Shown here piece after piece: positions 58,614-64,000 of a stretch of 64,000 nucleotides of DNA. Location of the stretch: the NCBI GenBank assembly GCA_030374735.1, contig JASCIV010000023.1:1-64000 (forward strand), in the 5' to 3' direction. The notes below the pieces were generated by a model. That model was given only the letters and a program-made list of their open reading frames with translations, had not been told where the DNA came from and did not search any database. Made by a program: the position numbers and the translations under genes. The stretch is from Gracilaria caudata. Its lineage: Eukaryota; Rhodophyta; Florideophyceae; Gracilariales; Gracilariaceae. How positions within the stretch are numbered: the stretch's first letter is position 1; each line of letters begins with the position of its first letter.

Positions 58614-59912
58614 TCATGACAATAGCTGGTCCACTTCCGTAAGTGTGAGATTTCTTGTTTCCGGGACTTTCGCATATACAAACCAGCTACTGAGCGCGAC
58701 GCATGCGGCGAAGGACACGTACACAAATCCCCCAAACATGTTTAGCGCCGGCAGGAAAGAGGCGCCAATTCCAAGGCAGAACGTCGCAAGCAACATGCTA
58801 CAAAAACCCATCGCTACCCCCTTATAGGCTACAGGGAATATCTCAGCGATGATTAAGAACGGGACGGGACCATATGCAACAGCAAATGAAACTACAAACA
58901 AAAGCAACGCTCCTAACCCAAGAACGCTTTGAACAGGAATCACTTCACTTCGCATTGCACCGAGAACAAGCAGACTACAGATCATCGGGGGACCGGCTGT
59001 GAGCAGTAATGTTCTTCGTCCACATCTTTCGACAACCGCGAGTGAAGCAATAGTGGCTACAAAGTTGGCGGCTCCTACGCAGGCGGCGGCAATGAATGGT
59101 GCGCTGGATGTTTGTAATTTGAGAACATCTGAAACCAAAGCAGGTCCGAAAAAGATGACGGCATTGATGCCAGTCATTTGTTGAGCCACTGCTAGTCCGC
59201 TTCCAATGAGCAATCTCTTTCGCCCTGAAGGATTCTTTAAAACGTCGAACAAGGACATTTCGGGCTGTGCAGCGCATGGCCTGCTCGCCCACATGTGAGA
59301 TTCGGTGACAAGAAGCGCAACTAGACAGAGCATGGTTGCAGCAGGAATCACAGCGATCCAGAGAGGTACGCTCCAATGGCCATGCTCCCACATGAAGGCG
59401 TTTACAGTCTGAGCGGAGAAAATACCAACGGTGATCAGTAGTTGGTACAGGTTAACTAACACACCGCGCTTTTCAGGCGGTGCTATCTCCGCTGTATAAA
59501 GAGTGCAGGTGATGTTCGCGACTGCGTAACCAAGGCCTGCAACAAATCTAAACAGTATGAGCTGGGAGAGGGTCTTAGAAAGGGTCATTGCAACGGTAGA
59601 CACCAAATAGAGCAACGCAGTAATCATAAGCGCCTTCCGACGTCCCAGTTTGTCACAAAGAGGGCCCGCCGGAATGGCACCAACAATAAAACCCATAACA
59701 AGCGCAGACGTGATGAGAGATTTCACGTAAGGGGTTACCTCGAACGTCATCTCGTCCGCAAATGACGGCATCTCGAGAATCCCGGAAAACAACGCGAGGT
59801 GAAGGCCGACTAGTAAACCGCCGAGATTCGCACACAAACACATGACCCATAGACGCACGGTCGACATGGTTCGTCCTTTCTTTGGTGAAGATGAGCGATA
59901 TTGAGGGAGCAT
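58614..59912 (-). CDS. MFS sugar-porter family transporter
   Basis: 432 aa from the ATG at 59912. Twelve hydrophobic helices with sugar-porter signatures: DKLGRRKA after helix 2, the PPEKRG motif after helix 4, QQMTGINAVIFFGP in helix 7, ERCGRRTLL after helix 8 and PETRNLTLTE after helix 12. These fit the hexose/inositol transporter family. Cyanobacterial and plastid-envelope glucose transporters (pGlcT) share this layout; substrate and membrane are open. A later ATG at 59867 would remove 15 N-terminal residues. Confidence 0.92.
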   Translation of the reverse strand: MLPQYRSSSPKKGRTMSTVRLWVMCLCANLGGLLVGLHLALFSGILEMPSFADEMTFEVTPYVKSLITSALVMGFIVGAIPAGPLCDKLGRRKALMITALLYLVSTVAMTLSKTLSQLILFRFVAGLGYAVANITCTLYTAEIAPPEKRGVLVNLYQLLITVGIFSAQTVNAFMWEHGHWSVPLWIAVIPAATMLCLVALLVTESHMWASRPCAAQPEMSLFDVLKNPSGRKRLLIGSGLAVAQQMTGINAVIFFGPALVSDVLKLQTSSAPFIAAACVGAANFVATIASLAVVERCGRRTLLLTAGPPMICSLLVLGAMRSEVIPVQSVLGLGALLLFVVSFAVAYGPVPFLIIAEIFPVAYKGVAMGFCSMLLATFCLGIGASFLPALNMFGGFVYVSFAACVALSSWFVYAKVPETRNLTLTEVDQLLS

Positions 59913-60075
59913 TCTATGCAGACCGTTTGAGACAAAGCAATGAGCTGTACATGTGCTTTTTGACGCGTGCACTGGCCGCGACGATGGCTTGATGCCAGGG
60001 CGCAGCGGCAAGTTACGATGAAGGTGTTCGGATCGAGAAGATCAGGGAATTTCCAGTTCAGCGCTGCTTCATGGG

Positions 60076-60561
60076 TTACCTTTGGTACTTCGAAGTGGGC
60101 TTTGCCGCAAACTGATAAGAATAATCCTGAGGGATAAATTTTGTCACGGGAGGAAAGATATCATATCTATCATGATGATACTGCGACAAGGCCTGGATGG
60201 TCGCCAGCATCGTTCCGTGAAGTCTAAAAGAGAGAACAGAAGCACCATGAGGCAGAACAGTTCTGCCAGAACTTGAACGAAAATATTTGAAATGAAAGGC
60301 GCTGTAAGCAACGAAGGAAGGGTAAGGGGTAACCAAAGTTGACCCTGAAGGGTGAACCTTGGTTAGCCCTCGACTGCTGCGTGCGTTCGACTGACGCCAT
60401 GCTGAGTCAGTTGGCACTTCCGTCACCAGTTGAAGCACGCTAAGGCGCCGTCGCTGATTGGCAGATCCAAGGGTGCGCAGATTTGCATTGGGCGGCTGCA
60501 GCCGGCTCTCACCTCGGCCACGAGCAATTGAGATGAAGTCGTACCCCACCAAACCGCCCAT
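60076..60561 (-). CDS. Possible hypothetical protein
   Basis: 161 aa open frame with an ATG. No family recognised. Its middle passes through the long hairpin at 60325-60370, which argues against coding; the C-terminal FPPVTKFIPQDYSYQF has ordinary protein-like composition. It may be a chance frame in the divergent promoter. Confidence 0.2.
   Translation of the reverse strand: MGGLVGYDFISIARGRGESRLQPPNANLRTLGSANQRRRLSVLQLVTEVPTDSAWRQSNARSSRGLTKVHPSGSTLVTPYPSFVAYSAFHFKYFRSSSGRTVLPHGASVLSFRLHGTMLATIQALSQYHHDRYDIFPPVTKFIPQDYSYQFAAKPTSKYQR
60325..60370. repeat. 22-bp inverted repeat with 2-nt loop
   Basis: The left arm (60325-60346, AGGGGTAACCAAAGTTGACCCT) and the right arm (60349-60370) match over 22 positions with three mismatches. 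The element would extrude as a cruciform or fold as an RNA hairpin. Confidence 0.85.
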
Positions 60562-60793
60562 TCACTCCATCCGCACGACACGTCTCCGCGCCCTGTGTTG
60601 ATCGCAGCACCCACGAGCGGCATTCGCTGCTGATTCGGATAACAACTGCATCCACACCAGTACGTAAGCAGCTGCACCGTAACCCGGTACAGCGCCCGAA
60701 CTCCTCCCCTTCCCGCTACCGCACTCACCTTCGCTCAACGTTGTCTTCTAGCCGTACCAAGTCATCCTTCTTGCCTCCATAACGCAACTACCC

Positions 60794-62935
60794 ATGGCTT
60801 TGTTTGAGCGCCCCAATGCATTTCAGTTCAGTGCACTTTTGCGACTTGGTTTCGCGGCTCGGCTTCGATCTGAAACCGCCGACATGTTCGTTGGCCAGAA
60901 ATCGGACGCACTCTCTCGAACAGACGCGCGTGAGAAAGCGGCTGTGTTCTACTTTGTTTCCGGTGATAGTACTTCCGTTCTAAAACCAATTCAAGCGGTT
61001 GTATTGTCGCAACACACAGAGGAGCAAACAAAGAAGTTCCTCACGCTGGGAGAGACTCCGCTGCTCACTGAAGCCCCAACACTCCTCAAGGTGCAGCTAA
61101 AAGACGCCCCCAATCCCCATCGCATGCTGTTTTCGTTATGCTCTGTCTCAAAGCCGCAGAGATATCTAAGTATGCGTGGTGTGAAACGAGATCAAATGGC
61201 GCAGCTACGTAATCAATGTACAAAGTGGGAATTGTTCCATTTGGAAATCATACCGGGCTCCCTTGGCACCGGATTGAGAGACTCGCCTACTCCGTACGTG
61301 CCGTCATTCCTTCAGGTTCCGGAGGCCATTTCGCAAGTGTTGTTGTTGCTTGGCGTACGCTTCCGACTTCGCTCTGTTCACTCGCGAATTTTGCACCGGG
61401 ATCTTGCGCAACAAGATGACATCTCGGTGCTCCAAACTGGTCCGAGTAGTGCTCTCAAGTCCAGCCGAGAAAGTGACTTAATTTTTGTTGCCTCTAGATG
61501 CCCGTCAGACCAATGCGGTCCCAATTCATTATGTTTCTATCTCAAAGAAGTGAACGCGAACCGCTACCTTGCAATCGGCAAATCCGACGAAAACTTCTCG
61601 TGTGCAAAATTGCTCGCCGAGAAGTCACGACTCGCTGTGAATGCCTCAGGTTCATTAGGACAGGTCAATGTAGGCCTTCTCGAGCATGCCGGGTTTGATT
61701 CCGTGCAATGGCTTATGGCAGGTCCACGGGGCCGACTGGAAATGCGCAACCATAGGGGATCTTGGGAAGCGTTCACTCTTGAATATGTGCAACAATCATA
61801 TAACGTTGCAGTTGCCGGCATATCAACACCCGCTCTCTACAGCCTTGCTGAAGAAATTACGCGTGAAATGTTGAGACTTGAGATCACCGCCAAGGTTGCT
61901 ATGGCAAAGGGCGGCGCGAAAACATCGCAGGGGGGCCAGGCAGGAGCCCCTTCAACAGGCTTTGACCACACTGCTGCACTTGCGGGTCTCTCAGATGCAC
62001 CGAAGAGAGCTACCAGGTCGTCACCTTCAAAAGAAAGCAAGCAAGGGACAAAGAATAAATCTTCTTCAACTGGAAAATCAGGCCCAGTCGCGAAGAAGGC
62101 TGGCGCGGCAGCTCCAAAGCCCGCCGCTGTCGCTTCCGCATCTTCATCATTGCCAAGGAACAAAGCAAACCGGAAAGCAGCCAAGAAGAACAAGAAGAAG
62201 CAGAAAGGAAGGCAGTCGAAAGCTTCCACCTCTCGAAATCACGGGGATCCAGGCCCTTCATCAACCGTCAACGGACCTGTGAATGATGTGACACCTGCGG
62301 TGCAAGCAGAGAATGATGGGAAAGTTGAGAGCAAATCAGATGCGGTGCGAGAGAAATCCTCTTCAGCGCCTGCTGCGAATCCCAACGTCCAAGGTCCGAG
62401 ATGTGCTGCGTGTGGGCTCCCGATTGCAGGTACAGTCACCAAAGCAATGGGAAAGGAATTCCATCCGCAATGTTTCTGCTGTGGTATATGCAAACGACCG
62501 ATGTCTATTGGCCCCAGTCAGTTCCGAGAGCGAAACGGGATTCCATTTTGCAATCCATGCTACGCGAACCAAATTGCTTCTCGATGCGCTCGGTGTTCGA
62601 AGCCAATCATGGATACTGTCATTACAGCAATGGACAAAACATGGCACAAAGATTGCTTAACATGTACTATTTGTCGACTGCCGCTGACCGAAACCTTCTG
62701 GCTCTATGCGGACAAGCCTAATGAACCGAGATGCAGCAGATGCGTTACAGGGGAAGAAAACGTATCCGGGAGACACAGATCGTCACGAATGGTTAATCTG
62801 CCCGGCTTTGGTCCCGCGAAATCAAATGCTCCAAACCTTTCAACGGCACTAAGCAACAACAACAATCGAAGAAATTCTGGAGCGCCGGGACGTGCGAGAC
62901 TGATGACTCCCTTGTGGCCACCAGTTCCAAGGTAA
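60794..62935 (+). CDS. Double-LIM-domain protein with beta-trefoil-like N-terminus
   Basis: 713 aa. Residues about 1-360 contain repeated aromatic/RYL motifs (KFLTLGE, RYLSMRG, RYLAIGK) spaced like fascin/actin-crosslinking beta-trefoils; this is a tentative reading. Residues 380-530 are a Lys/Ala/Ser-rich disordered linker with a highly basic patch (KAAKKNKKKQKGRQ). Two tandem LIM domains follow: the first from C537 (CAACGLPIAG...HPQCFCCGIC), the second from C598 (CARCSKPIMD...HKDCLTCTIC), both with full zinc ligands. The first resembles paxillin/leupaxin LIMs. LIM domains are protein-binding modules, often cytoskeletal. Start at ATG 60794. Confidence 0.85.
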   Translation: MALFERPNAFQFSALLRLGFAARLRSETADMFVGQKSDALSRTDAREKAAVFYFVSGDSTSVLKPIQAVVLSQHTEEQTKKFLTLGETPLLTEAPTLLKVQLKDAPNPHRMLFSLCSVSKPQRYLSMRGVKRDQMAQLRNQCTKWELFHLEIIPGSLGTGLRDSPTPYVPSFLQVPEAISQVLLLLGVRFRLRSVHSRILHRDLAQQDDISVLQTGPSSALKSSRESDLIFVASRCPSDQCGPNSLCFYLKEVNANRYLAIGKSDENFSCAKLLAEKSRLAVNASGSLGQVNVGLLEHAGFDSVQWLMAGPRGRLEMRNHRGSWEAFTLEYVQQSYNVAVAGISTPALYSLAEEITREMLRLEITAKVAMAKGGAKTSQGGQAGAPSTGFDHTAALAGLSDAPKRATRSSPSKESKQGTKNKSSSTGKSGPVAKKAGAAAPKPAAVASASSSLPRNKANRKAAKKNKKKQKGRQSKASTSRNHGDPGPSSTVNGPVNDVTPAVQAENDGKVESKSDAVREKSSSAPAANPNVQGPRCAACGLPIAGTVTKAMGKEFHPQCFCCGICKRPMSIGPSQFRERNGIPFCNPCYANQIASRCARCSKPIMDTVITAMDKTWHKDCLTCTICRLPLTETFWLYADKPNEPRCSRCVTGEENVSGRHRSSRMVNLPGFGPAKSNAPNLSTALSNNNNRRNSGAPGRARLMTPLWPPVPR

Positions 62936-63133
62936 GGTGTACAATACAGGGACTTCAGGTAAACTTGACTCGCGGTACATATCGCACTCATGAGAAGAGC
63001 AGAGAGGCTGTCACTAGCCCCGTTTATCATTTTCTTTGTTGTATTTAGTCTCACTTTCGAAGCACTCGGAAATATTCGGTGGCTGTAGAGCAGTGTACAT
63101 AGTTGCAAGTTAGGCGTATATTCGTTTTCGTGT

Positions 63134-63952
63134 CTAGTTCTCAAAATAACTGAAACTAACATTCCCCCCAAAGAACGCGACGACTACGGAGATATTATCG
63201 TCCGAACCTAATTCGACGGCCTTTAGAGCGAGTCGTTTAGCAGCAAGATCTGGAACGCGTACAGTAGATCGAACAAGCGCAGCCGCTTCGTCCATCGGTA
63301 CAACGTCCCAAAGTCCATCACTAGCGAGAACAATAAAATCATCTTCAGCAGTTAGTTGGTGCTTAATAATATCCGGTGTGGCCGAGATATATTTCTTGAA
63401 TGCTCGGTCTCCTAGTGACCTTGACACCATGAGGCAACCCATTACGCGGCCAGTGGCAGAGACAAAACCGCCCCTGGCAACCACTCTTGCGTGTTCAGCC
63501 GGATCAGTGGCAACATGGTCCTTGCTCAACGCAAGTACAGTGCCGTCGTTTCGGCTCAAGATGCATCGGCAATCACCCGCATTGGCGACGTACACAGTAG
63601 AGTCAATAAGAAGTGCTGCAAGTCCGGTACAGCCACTGGTTTCCTCGGCCGGGTATTCTCTTAGAAACGCGTAATCGACATCTTCAAAGGCGTGAATAAG
63701 GGCGGATTCCGGTGTAGCCTCTTCATTAGCCCACGCCCGGAACAGGGCCCCCGGGAAGTTTCGTGCGACAAAGTCAGAACAGTTTTGGCCACCGTGGCCA
63801 TCAAAAACGGCAAACAAATGAGTGTTTGGGAGGTCCATCAGATTTGTTTCGACGAGACTTCGATCTTCCATGCGGTCCGGACCTCGTTCTCCGCAAGTGG
63901 ATGACAGAGCTGCAGTGACCTCCAATAACTTCGGTTCGTTCTCTATCTCCAT
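63134..63952 (-). CDS. PP2C-family Ser/Thr protein phosphatase
   Basis: 272 aa, a bare catalytic domain. All PP2C motifs are present: GPDRMEDR, FAVFDGHGG (metal-binding Asp), SGCTGLAALL, NAGDCRCIL, ALSKDH, MVSRSLGDRAFK, VLASDGLWDV and SDDNISVVV. No targeting peptide, membrane segment or extra domain, so probably a cytosolic or nuclear phosphatase. The window ends 48 bp upstream of its ATG, so its promoter is not visible. Confidence 0.95.
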   Translation of the reverse strand: MEIENEPKLLEVTAALSSTCGERGPDRMEDRSLVETNLMDLPNTHLFAVFDGHGGQNCSDFVARNFPGALFRAWANEEATPESALIHAFEDVDYAFLREYPAEETSGCTGLAALLIDSTVYVANAGDCRCILSRNDGTVLALSKDHVATDPAEHARVVARGGFVSATGRVMGCLMVSRSLGDRAFKKYISATPDIIKHQLTAEDDFIVLASDGLWDVVPMDEAAALVRSTVRVPDLAAKRLALKAVELGSDDNISVVVAFFGGNVSFSYFEN

Positions 63953-64000
63953 GCGGCCGTAGCCAGGGATATGTTGCTTTCGATCGCAGAGCTCCCAAAT

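Larger units (their letters stand above)
59913..60793. promoter_or_regulatory. Divergent intergenic region, transporter / LIM protein
   Basis: About 880 bp. It contains a strong hairpin at 60325-60370 and a minus-strand open frame listed separately. A pyrimidine-rich leader precedes the LIM gene ATG. Confidence 0.45.

Overview
The window reads as nuclear DNA of a photosynthetic, intron-poor eukaryote, most likely a unicellular red alga. Three things point this way. Plastid-type genes carry Ser/Arg-rich N-terminal extensions (DXR, a one-helix HLIP-type protein, an ABC1 kinase, a RimO-type methylthiotransferase, CRY-DASH). Purely eukaryotic genes sit among them (eIF3m, COG8, an INTS11-like nuclease, Abitram, PTRHD1, NCA2/DGS1, OTU and LIM proteins). 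Almost every gene is a single uninterrupted ORF with its own promoter. The lineage is inference: no rRNA or organellar marker is present. I recognise no tRNA, rRNA or CRISPR. Starts given here are ATG codons, so several differ from the longest open frame.

Layout. 1-8.5 kb is visibly GC-richer: a PrsW-type membrane protease, a C2-domain protein and a HAD phosphatase on the minus strand, a ~3 kb stretch without a confident gene, then PTRHD1 and KDPG aldolase ending 3 bp apart. 8.5-21.5 kb: an Arg/Ser heptad-repeat protein, an EMAPII/AIMP1-like protein, a PlsC-like acyltransferase lacking its catalytic His, a giant SppA peptidase, an INTS11-like nuclease, inositol-3-phosphate synthase and an HLIP. 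21.5-38 kb: OTU protease, Ca3427-like binding protein, LETM1-like protein, DXR, Abitram, NCA2/DGS1, RimO, a small orphan, eIF3m and a membrane rubredoxin. 38-50.5 kb: front-end desaturase, COG8, a B3GNTL1-like glycosyltransferase, a very large transmembrane trypsin-like protein with two of three catalytic residues replaced, and CRY-DASH. 50.5-64 kb: mitochondrial uS2, ABC1 kinase, a three-exon SRPBCC gene, a retroelement remnant, IPP isomerase, an MFS sugar transporter, a double-LIM protein and PP2C.

There is no operon logic, but themes recur: isoprenoid supply (DXR and IDI), membrane lipids (desaturase, PlsC-like, inositol synthase, NCA2/DGS1) and light/plastid upkeep (HLIP, CRY-DASH, rubredoxin, ABC1K). 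The most unusual items are the receptor-like pseudoprotease at 44.6-48.1 kb, the 21-copy RRxS heptad repeat at 9.27-9.71 kb, and several long inverted repeats in intergenic DNA.
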